A stretch of 64,000 nt of DNA, from assembly GCF_020886315.1 (NCBI RefSeq), contig NZ_AP025226.1, positions 1,700,001 to 1,764,000 on the forward strand, written 5' to 3'. The notes below the pieces were generated by a model. It searched no databases. It was not told where the DNA came from and worked only from the letters and a program-made list of their open reading frames with translations. Source of the DNA: Saccharolobus caldissimus (GTDB lineage: Archaea > Thermoproteota > Thermoprotei_A > Sulfolobales > Sulfolobaceae). The position numbers and the translations under genes are program-made. The first letter of the stretch is position 1. Every line of letters begins with the position of its first letter. Shown in pieces: positions 9,672 through 19,534 of the stretch.

Positions 9672-9684
9672 AAATGAGTAAATT

Positions 9685-10221
9685 TTATTCTACTTTAATT
9701 TCTGTCCCTTGCTCAGAGATGCCTCCCTTCTTTTGTAAAGTGACTTCTAAAACTCCATTCTTATATGTTGCTTTGGCAGACTTCTCATCAACTTCTGCGG
9801 GAAGGTCTATTTCCTTATAGTATTGCCTATCCTCTGATTTGGCTGAGATAATTAATTTATTTCCATTTACTACTCTTACTTTAATATTATCCTTATTAAC
9901 TCCTGGCACTTCAGCAACCACCTTAATTTCCTTTTCTTTTTCAATTACATCTACAAGTGGTTCGCGTTCTTCAGATATCATTGGTTTTCCTTTAATCCTT
10001 CTAACATTACCGAATTCTTCAATCTTAGGAACTCCATCCGGTCCTACCGTAACCCTGAAACCATAAACGTAAGGGCCAAATTGCCTTATTTCGCCACTTC
10101 CACTTTCTCTAATTTCCCTAAAACTTCTCATAAACTCTCTTTCCATTCTCTCAAATTCCTCCTCTATCTCTCTTATCCATTCGTCCATTAAATCAAAAAT
10201 ATCTCTTTCTTTCTTGGGCAT
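9685..10221 (-). CDS. hsp20: small heat-shock protein Hsp20
   Basis: A 178-aa alpha-crystallin-type chaperone. An acidic, highly charged helix (residues 5-40) leads to an archaeal-type linker around VGPDGVPKIEEFGN, then the alpha-crystallin domain from about residue 85, with the signature ATYKNGVLEVTL near the end. A short tail with TEIKVE provides the I-x-V/I-like C-terminal contact. It should form large oligomers that hold unfolding proteins. The gene ends 13 bases after the convergent ZPR1 gene stop. Confidence 0.93.
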   Translation of the reverse strand: MPKKERDIFDLMDEWIREIEEEFERMEREFMRSFREIRESGSGEIRQFGPYVYGFRVTVGPDGVPKIEEFGNVRRIKGKPMISEEREPLVDVIEKEKEIKVVAEVPGVNKDNIKVRVVNGNKLIISAKSEDRQYYKEIDLPAEVDEKSAKATYKNGVLEVTLQKKGGISEQGTEIKVE

Positions 10222-10263
10222 AATAGATCCCTAAATAATAAATAATACGAAAAACTTTAAAGT

Positions 10264-10689
10264 TCACTCTTTAGATTGTACCAATTCTAGTAGGACCCCC
10301 ATAACACTTTTAGGATGAATAAATGCAACTAAATGCCCTCTGGCTCCAGGTCTGGGTTGCTTATCAATTAATTGAAGGCCTTTTGAAGACAATTCTTCTA
10401 ATGCCTTATTTATATTCTCTACTCTTATTGCAAGATGATGTAATCCAGGGCCCTTGTTTTTTAGAAATTTACTTACCGTATTACTCATATCTTCATGATC
10501 AATTGGCTCTATCAGCTCTATTGCAGTCTGTTCATTGTTCTTACCTACAAGAAAAGCTACCTTTATTCCTCTGTCATTTAAAACTTCATAATGCAATAAT
10601 TTCATACCAAACTTTTCTTGATAAAATTTTATTGCCTCGTTAATATTTTCTACTGCAATTCCTATGTGATCTATGTGTTCTGTTTCCAT
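10264..10689 (-). CDS. mce: methylmalonyl-CoA epimerase
   Basis: A 141-aa glyoxalase/VOC-fold metalloenzyme that interconverts (S)- and (R)-methylmalonyl-CoA. The two beta-alpha-beta-beta-beta modules start at HIDHIGIAVENINEAIKFY (5-23) and HHLAIRVENINKALEEL (about 84-100), with HPKSVMGVLLELVQ at the end. Metal ligands are expected at His8, His85 and the C-terminal Glu. It lies head-to-head with the mutase gene across 80 bp, a direct functional pair in the 3-hydroxypropionate/4-hydroxybutyrate cycle and in propionyl-CoA metabolism. Confidence 0.93.
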   Translation of the reverse strand: METEHIDHIGIAVENINEAIKFYQEKFGMKLLHYEVLNDRGIKVAFLVGKNNEQTAIELIEPIDHEDMSNTVSKFLKNKGPGLHHLAIRVENINKALEELSSKGLQLIDKQPRPGARGHLVAFIHPKSVMGVLLELVQSKE

Positions 10690-10737
10690 GAGTCCATATA
10701 TATTATTTTAACTTAAAAGTTTGATTTAAAAGTAAAA

Positions 10738-10746
10738 GTTATATAC
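10738..10746 (+). promoter_or_regulatory. TATA box of the mutase gene
   Basis: GTTATATAC is centred about 28 bp before the ATG at 10770, which implies a leaderless mutase transcript. The 80-bp region is shared with the divergent epimerase gene. Confidence 0.5.
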
Positions 10747-10769
10747 TGTTTAGAAGATTTAAACATAAT

Positions 10770-12431
10770 ATGGACATAGAAGATAAGGTTAAAGAATGGG
10801 AAGAGAAAGTCTATAAAAGTTGGATAAGTAAGAGGGCCGAAAGAAAGAAGAATTTTACAACGTTCTCTGGAATACAGGTAAAACCGGTTTACACACCGTT
10901 AGATGTTAAAGGAGATTATATGGAGAAGTTGGGTTTACCCGGTGAATATCCATTTACTAGGGGAATTTATCCAAACATGTATAGAGGAAGAATCTGGACG
11001 ATAAGACAATATGCAGGTTATGGTTCGGCAGAAGAGACTAATATTAGATTTAGAAAACTACTAAGTGCTGGACAAACGGGTTTAAGTATGGCTTTTGACC
11101 TTCCAACACAATTAGGGCTAGACCCAGATAATGAGTTAGCGTATACTGAGGTTGGAGTTGTAGGAGTCTCAATGTTCCATTGGAAGGAGATGGACATAGT
11201 AATGTCTGAAATACCATTAGATAAGGTTAGTACGTCGATGACAATTAACGCTACTGCAATGGAGTTATTATCTATGCTTATTTCAACTGCAGAAAGTAGA
11301 GGTCTCGATAGATCTATCTTAGATGGTACAGTACAAAATGACATTTTAAAGGAGTATATTGCCAGAAAGAATTTCATATATCCGCCGCAACCCTCTATGA
11401 GATATGCAATTGATATAATAGAATATTCCGCCAAGCATCTGCCTAAATGGCATCCAATAAGTATAAGCGGGTATCACATAAGAGAAGCAGGAGCGGATGC
11501 AGTACTAGAAATAGCGTTTACCTTAGCCGACGGGATAGAGTATGTTAGAAAAACTTTAGAAAGGGGAATACCAGTAGATGAGTTTGCGCCCCACCTATCC
11601 TTCTTCTTTGCTGCGTATACAAATATCTTTGAGGAGGTCGCTAAGTTTAGAGCTGCAAGAAGGATGTGGGCTAAAATTATGAAAGAGTGGTTTAACGCTA
11701 AGAAACCAGAGTCCTTAATGTTGCGTTTTCATACTCAAACTGGAGGTGCAGAACTCACGGCACAACAACCTGAAATAAATATAATAAGAACTACACTACA
11801 AGCATTAGCCGCAGTATTAGGTGGAACGCAGAGTTTACACGTTAACTCATATGATGAAGCCCTTGCTTTACCTACCGAAAAAGCTGCGAAAATAGCCATA
11901 AGAGTACAACAAATAATAGCTTACGAGAGTGGTGTAGCTGACGTAGCTGACCCTCTTGGAGGATCATATTATATAGAGTGGTTAACAGATGAAATTGAAG
12001 AAAGAGCGTGGAAAGTAATAGATCAAATAGAGAAGATGGGTGGAATGATAAAAGCCATAGAGAACGGTTTCCCTCAAGCCCAAATAGCTGAAAGCGCTTA
12101 TAGAATACAGAAAAGAATTGAAGAAGGTGACCTAGCTAAAGTAGGCGTTAACATGTTTTATGAACCAGATTGGATTGGAACTACTGAAGTCTTCAGAGTT
12201 AACCCAGAAATTAGAGAAAGGGTGATATTAAGGCTAAACAAATATAGAAAAGAAAGGGATAATATAAAAGTAAGGGACAGCTTAGATAAACTCAGAAAGG
12301 CAGCTGAGAAAGATAACGAGAACCTATTTCCGTTTATGATAGATGCTATTAAATCTGGAGCCACAGTAGGTGAAACTAGTGGTATATTACGCGAAGTTTG
12401 GGGTGAATACAAAGAACCTTCTATCTTCTAA
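10770..12431 (+). CDS. mcmA1: methylmalonyl-CoA mutase, large (catalytic) subunit
   Basis: A 553-aa catalytic barrel of methylmalonyl-CoA mutase, which converts (R)-methylmalonyl-CoA to succinyl-CoA using adenosylcobalamin. Family landmarks include RQYAGYGSAEETN near 80-92, FDLPTQLGLDP, FHTQTGGAELTAQQP, and LGGTQSLHVNSYDEALALP. The B12-binding domain is not fused, as in other archaea where it is a separate gene not seen here. The operon partner is the divergent epimerase. The last 11 bases overlap the convergent phosphoribosyltransferase gene. Confidence 0.95.
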   Translation: MDIEDKVKEWEEKVYKSWISKRAERKKNFTTFSGIQVKPVYTPLDVKGDYMEKLGLPGEYPFTRGIYPNMYRGRIWTIRQYAGYGSAEETNIRFRKLLSAGQTGLSMAFDLPTQLGLDPDNELAYTEVGVVGVSMFHWKEMDIVMSEIPLDKVSTSMTINATAMELLSMLISTAESRGLDRSILDGTVQNDILKEYIARKNFIYPPQPSMRYAIDIIEYSAKHLPKWHPISISGYHIREAGADAVLEIAFTLADGIEYVRKTLERGIPVDEFAPHLSFFFAAYTNIFEEVAKFRAARRMWAKIMKEWFNAKKPESLMLRFHTQTGGAELTAQQPEINIIRTTLQALAAVLGGTQSLHVNSYDEALALPTEKAAKIAIRVQQIIAYESGVADVADPLGGSYYIEWLTDEIEERAWKVIDQIEKMGGMIKAIENGFPQAQIAESAYRIQKRIEEGDLAKVGVNMFYEPDWIGTTEVFRVNPEIRERVILRLNKYRKERDNIKVRDSLDKLRKAAEKDNENLFPFMIDAIKSGATVGETSGILREVWGEYKEPSIF

Positions 12432-12960
12432 GTTTTAGAACCTCTCTATATAAATTGAAAAATCTTTCCTTTTTATCAACAGGTGCGTCTTTATACTCTC
12501 TTACCACATCCCATTTATCCCATGGAAAAATTATCCATTTATCTATTTGTTTATAATAAAAATCTGGGATTCTCTTAGACCACGGTTTAAGATATAAGGT
12601 TGCCGTCATAACCTTTAACGGGCTGAACATTGTTATTACATTGCTAACCGCCTCTAAGGTCTCTCCGGTATCTGCAACATCATCTACAATAAGAACTTTC
12701 TTACCTTCTAACGAATCCGTGTACACTGATCTTATTACTGGTTTACTTTCAGTCTTCCCTACGCTTCTGTAGAATTTTATATCTATATACCTAATTACTT
12801 TAATGTCAAGAAGATCAGATAATAACTTAGCTGGGATCATCCCTCCAGTTAATATGGCTATTATCACATCTGGGATATAGTTATTCTTGACTAGACTTTC
12901 CCCTATGTAAAATATAGCGTCTTCAATCTCTTCCCATGATGGGACGTAATATTCAACCAT
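12421..12960 (-). CDS. purine phosphoribosyltransferase (Gpt-like)
   Basis: A 179-aa PRTase fold protein. The PRPP signature VLIVDDVADTGETLEA lies near 90-105 and the flexible loop region around FYRSVGKTESKP. The C-terminal hood IIFPWDKWD resembles xanthine/hypoxanthine-guanine PRTases of the Gpt type, in which aromatic and acidic residues hold a 6-oxopurine. The exact base is not certain. It starts 8 bases inside the end of the phosphodiesterase gene, so the two are likely co-transcribed, perhaps for nucleotide salvage. Confidence 0.8.
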   Translation of the reverse strand: MVEYYVPSWEEIEDAIFYIGESLVKNNYIPDVIIAILTGGMIPAKLLSDLLDIKVIRYIDIKFYRSVGKTESKPVIRSVYTDSLEGKKVLIVDDVADTGETLEAVSNVITMFSPLKVMTATLYLKPWSKRIPDFYYKQIDKWIIFPWDKWDVVREYKDAPVDKKERFFNLYREVLKLRR

Positions 12961-14056
12961 TTAATATCACCAAAGGAATTTCAAATTCCTCTGGCAATAA
13001 GCCACCGTGATGACCTTTAAGCTTATCGTACTCATCATTCTGCTTAAAGCTGAAAATATAAGACTTATAATCAGTAGGAACTACAATGTAATCTGGAACA
13101 ATGTCGTAACCATTTATTTTACCTAAAAGTTTTTCCGCATCGCCTTTGCTAAATACTATGAGATTGTCATATTTTCTAAGGAGATATGTCTTAACATCGT
13201 ATCGACTTCTGAGAAAAATAGCCCTAGAATCTCCATAGGGAGGTACATCAAGAAGATTAAGTAAATCTACATCGTTATTCCAAAGAATGTTTTGAGAGAC
13301 AGGCACATGTCCGTGATCAGCCGTAATTAAAAAAGTATATTTTCTATACTTTTCCGAAATTATCTTTATACTAGTGAGTAAATCTCTAGCTGATTGTATA
13401 GTAGGCTCAGCATAAGGTCCATATTTATGTGCTAATGTGTCAACATCTGGAACGTAAAAGTATATGAAATCATACAAATCCTGCTGTAAAGTTTGAGATA
13501 ACTGGAAAAACGCATCCCAAAAATTAACAAAAGTTTTACTCTCTTTAGCTCCTCCATGAGTAGCAGAAGTAAATTCTGTGTTTTCAATACCCTTAGGTAT
13601 TATCTCTACGGTCTTTTTATCCCCTGGCACCTCCTTTAGATAACTCTTAACGTAGGGAAAAGATGTAGAAAAAGGAATGGCGTCCTTTATTGAATCCCTT
13701 TCATCGATAGAAGGATATGTATATCGTAAAGTATTAATAATCCCACCAAGTCTTTTAACAAATGTAGTATATCCTAATACCCCATGTTCTCCTGGGGTTA
13801 ATGCGGTAAATAGTGTAGTTAACACTGTAGATGTAGTAGATGGAAAGACGGAAGTTATTTTTTTAGCGTCCATTTTGATTCCAGCCCTTTCAAATATATT
13901 CCAACCAAGCCCATCAAATAAGGCTAGAACAATTTTGTTGCCTAATGAGACGTTAAGCTCTTTTAAACACTGCCTTTTAACTCCTAAATAATGTGCAATA
14001 GTGCAGGCTAATGTGTAAATATTTTCTCCATAGTAATCTGGTAGTATTGCGTCCAT
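12953..14056 (-). CDS. type I phosphodiesterase / nucleotide pyrophosphatase family protein
   Basis: A 367-aa member of the alkaline phosphatase superfamily. Metal-site motifs are readable in order: LALFDGLGWN near residue 48, PSTTSTVLTTLFT with the catalytic Thr near 90, PDVDTLAHKYGP near 203, ITADHGHVP near 245, and a terminal GHHGGLLPEE. There is no signal peptide, so it is probably cytoplasmic. Substrates could be dinucleotides, nucleotide sugars or phosphodiesters. Coupling to a purine phosphoribosyltransferase suggests nucleotide turnover. Confidence 0.82.
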   Translation of the reverse strand: MDAILPDYYGENIYTLACTIAHYLGVKRQCLKELNVSLGNKIVLALFDGLGWNIFERAGIKMDAKKITSVFPSTTSTVLTTLFTALTPGEHGVLGYTTFVKRLGGIINTLRYTYPSIDERDSIKDAIPFSTSFPYVKSYLKEVPGDKKTVEIIPKGIENTEFTSATHGGAKESKTFVNFWDAFFQLSQTLQQDLYDFIYFYVPDVDTLAHKYGPYAEPTIQSARDLLTSIKIISEKYRKYTFLITADHGHVPVSQNILWNNDVDLLNLLDVPPYGDSRAIFLRSRYDVKTYLLRKYDNLIVFSKGDAEKLLGKINGYDIVPDYIVVPTDYKSYIFSFKQNDEYDKLKGHHGGLLPEEFEIPLVILNG

Positions 14057-14091
14057 TTTGCAATAGAGTTATAATATTCATTTTTAAGTTT

Positions 14092-14274
14092 ATGTTAATG
14101 TTACCCATTGTATTAGCCGCGGTCACTAATACTACAACAAAAACAATAACTACTATAAAAATATCTCCATTGATACAAACAATTGAAATATTTACTTATA
14201 TATCCATAGGTTTAGGTGCGCTAGGAGTTGCTATAGGTATACTAGTTTGGCTATTACAAAGGCGAGCTAAATGA
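14092..14274 (+). CDS. small single-pass membrane protein, unknown
   Basis: About 60 aa, starting at the tandem ATGs 14092/14098: a short hydrophobic start (MLMLPIVLAAV), a Thr-rich stretch (TNTTTKTITT), then one transmembrane segment (YISIGLGALGVAIGILVWLL) and a basic end QRRAK. This could be a cleaved signal plus tail anchor, placing the Thr-rich part outside the cell. A longer frame reaches back to 14011 but would overlap the divergent phosphodiesterase start. The stop overlaps the start of the flavoprotein gene (ATGA). Confidence 0.5.
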   Translation: MLMLPIVLAAVTNTTTKTITTIKISPLIQTIEIFTYISIGLGALGVAIGILVWLLQRRAK

Positions 14275-15827
14275 TAGATGTTGCCATAGTTGGCGGGGGA
14301 CATAATGGCCTAGTAACTGCCGCATATTTAGCTAAAGCCGGCTTAAAGGTTGCTGTGTTTGAAAGAAGGGAGATAGTTGGAGGTGCTTCAGTAACTGAAG
14401 AATTATGGCCAGGAATTAAGGTATCTACTGGGGCATACGTACTAAGTCTTTTAAGACCAAAAATAATAAACGAATTACAACTAAAGGAGTTCGGATTAAA
14501 GATATATTTAAAAGATCCAGCATTATTTGTGCCATTTGAAAACGGCAAGAAATTATACATTTGGACTAGTCTAGAAAAAACAGTTAAAGAAATTTCAAAA
14601 TTCTCTCAAAATGATGCAAAAAATTATGAGAAATGGGTGAAATTCTGGGATAAGTTTAGTGAGTTAGCAGATCTATTTATGCTTAATCCACCACCTTCTT
14701 TAAGCGAGGCTGAAGATATATTAAAAATAATTAAAGGAAACATAGATGAGGAATTAGGGTTAGCGTTTCTCAGAACATTTGTGCAAGACGCTAAATCGTT
14801 ACTTGACGAGTATTTTGAAACAGAAGAAGTGAAGTCAGCCTTAGTAGAAGACGCAGTAGTAGGTACCTTCGCTTCACCTTCTACCCCTGGTACAGCGTAT
14901 GTTATGGCTCATCATGTCATTGGAGAAGTCAATGGGGTTAAGGGGGCTTGGGGATATGTAGAAGGTGGCATGGGAGGTGTTACACAGGCTCTTAGAAAGG
15001 CTGCAGAATATTTTGGCGCTGAAATTCACACAAACGCTGAAGTTGATGAGATTTTAGTAAAAAATGACAAAGTAGAAGGGATAAAATTGAAAAATGGAAA
15101 AATAATTAAATCGAAAATAGTAGTATCTAATGCAGATCCGAAAACAACATTTCTAAAACTACTTAAAAACGCTGAAATTGAAGAAGATTTCATAAAAAAG
15201 ATAAAAGCACTAAAAAATACTGGAGTCTCATTTAAAATTGTAGGATACTTAGATGAATTACCAGATTTCGGAAACGGGAAAACGCTCTCTCCAGAACACG
15301 TAGCTTCAGAATTGATTATGCCAAATGTAAAGTATATAGAAAAAGCATATGACGATGCCAGAACGTTAGGGTACTCTAAAGAACCTTGGCTTTCTATTAA
15401 TATTCAGTCCTCCGTAGATCCGACAGTTGCCCCTCCAGGGAAGTTTTCTTTCTCAATTTTCGGACAATATGTAGTATATGATAATAAGAGAAACGATGAA
15501 ATAAAGGATAAGATATACGAGATAGCTATAGATAAAATAAGAGAATACGCGCCTAATTTTAAGCCTATTAAATATGAGGTTTTAACTCCATTAGATATTG
15601 AAAGGAGATTTGGAATAAGCGGAGGAAACATTTTCCACATAGATATGACCCCAGATCAATTATACTTCTTTAGACCAGTAATAGGTTATAGCAATTATAG
15701 AACACCAATAAAAGGTCTTTACTTATGTGGATCTGGTACTCATCCAGGTGGCGGAGTAACCGGTGCTCCTGGTTATAATGCTTATATAAAAATTATAGAA
15801 GATCTAAGATCAAATGCTATCGGATAG
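14271..15827 (+). CDS. FAD-dependent oxidoreductase, phytoene-desaturase/PYROXD2-like
   Basis: A 518-aa flavoprotein with an N-terminal dinucleotide fold VAIVGGGHNGLVTAAYLAKAG (4-24) and ERREIVGGASVTEE, and the C-terminal family motif LYLCGSGTHPGGGVTGAPGYNA. This is the PYROXD2/CrtI-like branch of desaturases and amine-oxidase-fold enzymes. The substrate is not known; carotenoid or quinone-like lipids are common for relatives. The start ATG overlaps the stop of the small membrane protein, so the two are coupled. Confidence 0.8.
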   Translation: MIDVAIVGGGHNGLVTAAYLAKAGLKVAVFERREIVGGASVTEELWPGIKVSTGAYVLSLLRPKIINELQLKEFGLKIYLKDPALFVPFENGKKLYIWTSLEKTVKEISKFSQNDAKNYEKWVKFWDKFSELADLFMLNPPPSLSEAEDILKIIKGNIDEELGLAFLRTFVQDAKSLLDEYFETEEVKSALVEDAVVGTFASPSTPGTAYVMAHHVIGEVNGVKGAWGYVEGGMGGVTQALRKAAEYFGAEIHTNAEVDEILVKNDKVEGIKLKNGKIIKSKIVVSNADPKTTFLKLLKNAEIEEDFIKKIKALKNTGVSFKIVGYLDELPDFGNGKTLSPEHVASELIMPNVKYIEKAYDDARTLGYSKEPWLSINIQSSVDPTVAPPGKFSFSIFGQYVVYDNKRNDEIKDKIYEIAIDKIREYAPNFKPIKYEVLTPLDIERRFGISGGNIFHIDMTPDQLYFFRPVIGYSNYRTPIKGLYLCGSGTHPGGGVTGAPGYNAYIKIIEDLRSNAIG

Positions 15828-15908
15828 ATCGTTAAATGATTGGTTTTCTCGATAAAAACTTTGAAATAAGCTTATATTCATAAAAACAGATAATATTCTT
15901 GATTTAAG

Positions 15909-17732
15909 TTGCTAACGCCCATCATTAACATAATAATTATATTTATTAGTTTAGCAGTATTAGTAGGTATACTTATGAAAATTTTCGGAAAGTCTACAGC
16001 GAAGTTTGCGTATTCCGATAAGGCGTTACAATTGCAAAACAAGTCTCAGAAAAAGAAGGTAGAGGTAGAGGATAAAAAAATTACTTGGAATGATATAGGT
16101 GGTTACGAGGATGTAAAGAAAGAAATAAGGGAATATATAGAATTACCATTAAAAAATAAGGAAGTAGCATTAAAATACGGATTAAAGCCACCTAAGGGAA
16201 TACTGTTATTTGGCCCTCCAGGTTGTGGAAAAACGATGATGATGAGAGCGTTAGCCAATGAAGCCAAGTTAAACTTCATATATGTTAATATAAGTGATAT
16301 AATGAGCAAATGGTACGGAGAAAGTGAAGCTAGATTAAGAGAGTTATTTAATAATGCAAGGAAAAATTCACCTTGTATACTATTCTTTGATGAAATTGAC
16401 ACAATAGGAGTAAAAAGAGAATCTCACACTGGAGATTCAGTGACACCTAGACTACTATCCCTAATGTTATCAGAAATTGATGGATTACACAGTGATGATG
16501 GAGTAATAATAGTAGGTTCTACTAATGTGCCCCACTTATTAGATAAGGCTTTACTAAGAGCAGGACGATTTGATAAACTAATTTATATAGGACCTCCAGA
16601 TAAAGAGGCTAGAAAGAAAATCTTAGAGATTCATTGTAGAGGGAAACCTTTGGCTGATGACGTAGACTTTAATAAAATAGCTGAATTAACAGAAAGATAT
16701 AGTGGAGCAGATCTAGCAAATTTATGCCAAGAAGCTGCGAGAAGAGTAGCCGCTGAGGCTATAGAAAAAGGTGTGGACAGAAAGATTACAATGGCAGATT
16801 TCATTGACCTAATAAAGAAGTACAAACCAAGTATTACCTTACAAATGATAGAAGACTACGAAAAGTTTAGATTAGACTTCGAGAGAAGAGTACGAAAAGG
16901 AGAAGAAGAGACTGAAACAGAAGACAAACTAACATTAGATGATATAGGAGGTTATAACGAGATAAAGACTGAATTAAAAGAGCTTTTGGAATTACAACTT
17001 TATCATTATAAATTATTAGATCAATTAAAAGTCCCTCCAATAAGGGGTATATTATTATATGGCCCACCTGGGGTTGGGAAAACAATGATGGCTAAGGCTT
17101 TGGCTAAAACACTGAAGGTTAAATTAATAGCATTAAGTGGCGCTGAGATAATGTATAGAGGATACGAGGGTGCTATAGCTGCCATAAAAGAGGTTTTCAA
17201 TAGAGCTAGAGAGAATAAGCCTGCAATAATTTTACTTGACGAATTAGACGCGATCGCATCTAAAAGGAGTTTTAAGGGATCTGCGGACGCTTCAAAAATA
17301 GTTAACCAACTACTAACTGAAATGGACGGTATAAGAAGTTTAAAGGAAGTCGTTGTGATAGGAACTACTAACAGATTAAAAGCGATAGATCCAGCGTTAC
17401 TAAGGCCTGGAAGATTTGATAAGATAATACACATGCCTTTACCTAATAAAGAGGAAAGATTAGATATCTTAAAGAAGTATATAGGGAGTGAGGAGTGTGA
17501 AAGAGTAGGGTGTGATACTATAGCTGAACAGACTGAAGGATATTCTGGTGCGGATTTAGCTGCGTTGGCTAGGGAAGCCAAAATGAGAGTATTAAAGAGT
17601 ATATTAAGGGGAGAAAAAGATAGGACTTTAACTAAGGAAGACTTAATAGAAGCTCTTAAGAAGATACATCCTTCTGTTAAGAAAAAAATGAGAAAATCCT
17701 CTTCATCAAATCTTGATCATGAGACAAAATAA
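15909..17732 (+). CDS. membrane-anchored double AAA ATPase, Cdc48-like
   Basis: A 607-aa protein. A transmembrane helix at residues 3-27 ([20 protein letters not shown]) replaces the substrate-binding N domain of Cdc48/VAT. Two AAA modules follow: D1 with GPPGCGKT and [11 protein letters not shown], and D2 with GPPGVGKT and [11 protein letters not shown]. Both keep Arg-finger regions ([18 protein letters not shown]). It begins at TTG 15909. The arrangement resembles membrane-tethered unfoldases such as FtsH or Bcs1 in placing ATPase rings on the membrane, but no protease domain is present. The 3' end overlaps the convergent phosphatase gene by 56 bases. Confidence 0.85.
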   Translation: MLTPIINIIIIFISLAVLVGILMKIFGKSTAKFAYSDKALQLQNKSQKKKVEVEDKKITWNDIGGYEDVKKEIREYIELPLKNKEVALKYGLKPPKGILLFGPPGCGKTMMMRALANEAKLNFIYVNISDIMSKWYGESEARLRELFNNARKNSPCILFFDEIDTIGVKRESHTGDSVTPRLLSLMLSEIDGLHSDDGVIIVGSTNVPHLLDKALLRAGRFDKLIYIGPPDKEARKKILEIHCRGKPLADDVDFNKIAELTERYSGADLANLCQEAARRVAAEAIEKGVDRKITMADFIDLIKKYKPSITLQMIEDYEKFRLDFERRVRKGEEETETEDKLTLDDIGGYNEIKTELKELLELQLYHYKLLDQLKVPPIRGILLYGPPGVGKTMMAKALAKTLKVKLIALSGAEIMYRGYEGAIAAIKEVFNRARENKPAIILLDELDAIASKRSFKGSADASKIVNQLLTEMDGIRSLKEVVVIGTTNRLKAIDPALLRPGRFDKIIHMPLPNKEERLDILKKYIGSEECERVGCDTIAEQTEGYSGADLAALAREAKMRVLKSILRGEKDRTLTKEDLIEALKKIHPSVKKKMRKSSSSNLDHETK

Positions 17733-18474
17733 TCTCATCTATTTTATATATATCGTCTATTCCAGAATTTATTTTAGAACCCGTTAGAGTTGTAGGAATT
17801 AGATTTAAGTGTTTACAGAAGTTCGAAGACGCTGATACATCTACATTCCTTAGCTTTCCCCTTATGTCAAAGAACATATAAGCCTTACCCGTGCATACTA
17901 ATATCATATCTAATGAAGCACTACCTAGACTTCTAATTTTATACCCCTTAACGCTACCTAAAATTTTTAATGCCTTATCTAACCCTCTATCATCAAAATA
18001 AGTTAATATAACTTTAGGAAGTGTTGAATTATCATATGCTCTAAAAATCTCCCCGTTAATATAGGCATATTTTTCATCATAACTATACACTTTATTATAG
18101 GGTACGTGTACTACAAATCCAGCTACTGAATCAAGAATTCCATTGGCGTTTTTATCGTATAAAGCTACAGAAACTGAATACCAAGGAACGTCTAAAAGGA
18201 AATTAGTACTACCATCTAAGGGGTCAATTACTGCGGTATAATCATAATTCTCCTTGTTAATTACCCCAGACTCTTCAGATACAAATCTAATCTTTAATCC
18301 AGTATTTCTAAGTAATTCAAAAATGTATTCCTCTGATCTTTTATCAATTAATCTAGTAGTGTCTCCAGAATGTATACCTATAATTTTACTTAAATCCTTT
18401 TCGTCTTTTATCTCATTTATGTATTTAGATACCTCAATTGCAATTTTGTTAAGAGAAATTATTAATTCGCTCAT
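17677..18474 (-). CDS. inositol monophosphatase / FBPase IV family protein
   Basis: A 265-aa lithium-sensitive-type phosphatase fold. The metal-binding motifs are FVSEESG near residue 60-66 and the diagnostic [13 protein letters not shown] near 80-92. The C-terminal third motif (usually WDxAAG) is replaced by [11 protein letters not shown], which keeps the Asp. Archaeal members dephosphorylate inositol-1-phosphate and fructose-1,6-bisphosphate. The start overlaps the end of the thioredoxin reductase gene by 4 bases, so they are co-transcribed. Confidence 0.85.
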   Translation of the reverse strand: MSELIISLNKIAIEVSKYINEIKDEKDLSKIIGIHSGDTTRLIDKRSEEYIFELLRNTGLKIRFVSEESGVINKENYDYTAVIDPLDGSTNFLLDVPWYSVSVALYDKNANGILDSVAGFVVHVPYNKVYSYDEKYAYINGEIFRAYDNSTLPKVILTYFDDRGLDKALKILGSVKGYKIRSLGSASLDMILVCTGKAYMFFDIRGKLRNVDVSASSNFCKHLNLIPTTLTGSKINSGIDDIYKIDEIILSHDQDLMKRIFSFFS

Positions 18475-19442
18475 TTCTTACCCTTCTTCTCCATTAAATA
18501 TCTATAAGCAGCAGTAGCTGCTACTGAACCTTGAGCTACTGCCGTTATAACTTGCCTAAATCCTAGCCACATTGATGTACAATCTCCTGCTGCGAAAATT
18601 CCTGGGATATTAGTTCTCATCCATTCATCAACTTTTATATAGCCATTCTCATCAGTTTCAATTCCATTATTTCTAGCGAAATCAGTCGGAGGATCAAATC
18701 CTATTTCTACGAATACACCGTTTACGTTTAACTCTTTTATCTCACCAGTTTTCAAGTTTTGGACAACTATTTGTTTAACTATTTTATCTCCTCTAATCTC
18801 CTTTATAACAGAGTTCAAGATGAATTCTACATTAGGTTTCTTCTTTACAGTTTCCACGTAAATTGGTTGAGCTCTAAATGAGTCCCTTCTATGTATTAGA
18901 TAAACTTTTGTGGCATAACTAGACAATATCTCGGCTCCTTCTAATGCAGAATCCCCACCACCTACCACTGCAACGATTCTATTTTTGAACAAAGGCGCAT
19001 CACAGACAGAACAGTATGATACACCTTTTCCAGTGAACTCTTGCTCTCCAGGGACATTTAATTTTCTTCTTTTAACACCTATTGCTAATATTACACTATC
19101 TGCCTTAAATTCGCCCTTTCTTTTAGTCTTGACTATAAATTCATTATTGTTATTTTCAATTTTCTCTACGGAATCAAGAATAACTGGAACGCTATATTTT
19201 TCTATATGTTTATTAAATATTTTAATCATATCACTTGCTTGTATTTCTATTAAACCTAAGTAGTCGTCAACTATTCCAGCCTCGGTTAATTGTCCTCCAG
19301 GTATCTCACCTATTACTAGCGTTTTCATCATATATCTAGCAGTATATAAGGCAGCACCATAAGCTGCTGGACCAAGACCTACAATTATTACGTCAAACTT
19401 CTCTCCTGGTCTAACACTTGCAGTCTTCGGTAAAAGACTCAT
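18471..19442 (-). CDS. trxB: thioredoxin reductase
   Basis: A 323-aa low-molecular-weight thioredoxin reductase, an FAD and NAD(P)H-dependent enzyme. The FAD fold is [17 protein letters not shown], the redox pair is Cys-Ser-Val-Cys in SYCSVCDAP, the NADPH fold is [17 protein letters not shown], and the end has [10 protein letters not shown]. The frame is open 44 codons further upstream, but I choose [17 protein letters not shown] at 19442: it gives the usual length and lies about 28 bp from a TATA box at 19466-19473, implying a leaderless transcript. Confidence 0.93.
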   Translation of the reverse strand: MSLLPKTASVRPGEKFDVIIVGLGPAAYGAALYTARYMMKTLVIGEIPGGQLTEAGIVDDYLGLIEIQASDMIKIFNKHIEKYSVPVILDSVEKIENNNNEFIVKTKRKGEFKADSVILAIGVKRRKLNVPGEQEFTGKGVSYCSVCDAPLFKNRIVAVVGGGDSALEGAEILSSYATKVYLIHRRDSFRAQPIYVETVKKKPNVEFILNSVIKEIRGDKIVKQIVVQNLKTGEIKELNVNGVFVEIGFDPPTDFARNNGIETDENGYIKVDEWMRTNIPGIFAAGDCTSMWLGFRQVITAVAQGSVAATAAYRYLMEKKGKK

Positions 19443-19465
19443 ATTTTCTAATAGTCCTTTGGCAA

Positions 19466-19473
19466 ATTTTAAG
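19466..19473 (-). promoter_or_regulatory. TATA box of trxB
   Basis: On the minus strand this reads CTTAAAAT, centred about 28 bp before the ATG at 19442. It supports the shorter trxB start and a leaderless message. Confidence 0.5.
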
Positions 19474-19534
19474 AGTTTTGCTCTATAATTGTTATAACGC
19501 GGAGTTAAATAGTTAATAAGACTAATTATCATAT

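Noticed and set aside
14011-14091. Upstream extension of the small membrane protein
   Set aside because: It would overlap the divergent phosphodiesterase start and adds a segment with no signal features; the Met at 14092 gives a sensible signal-like start.
17021-17581. Minus-strand frame inside the second AAA module
   Set aside because: It mirrors conserved AAA motifs of the sense gene and has Ser/Leu-rich composition typical of antisense frames.
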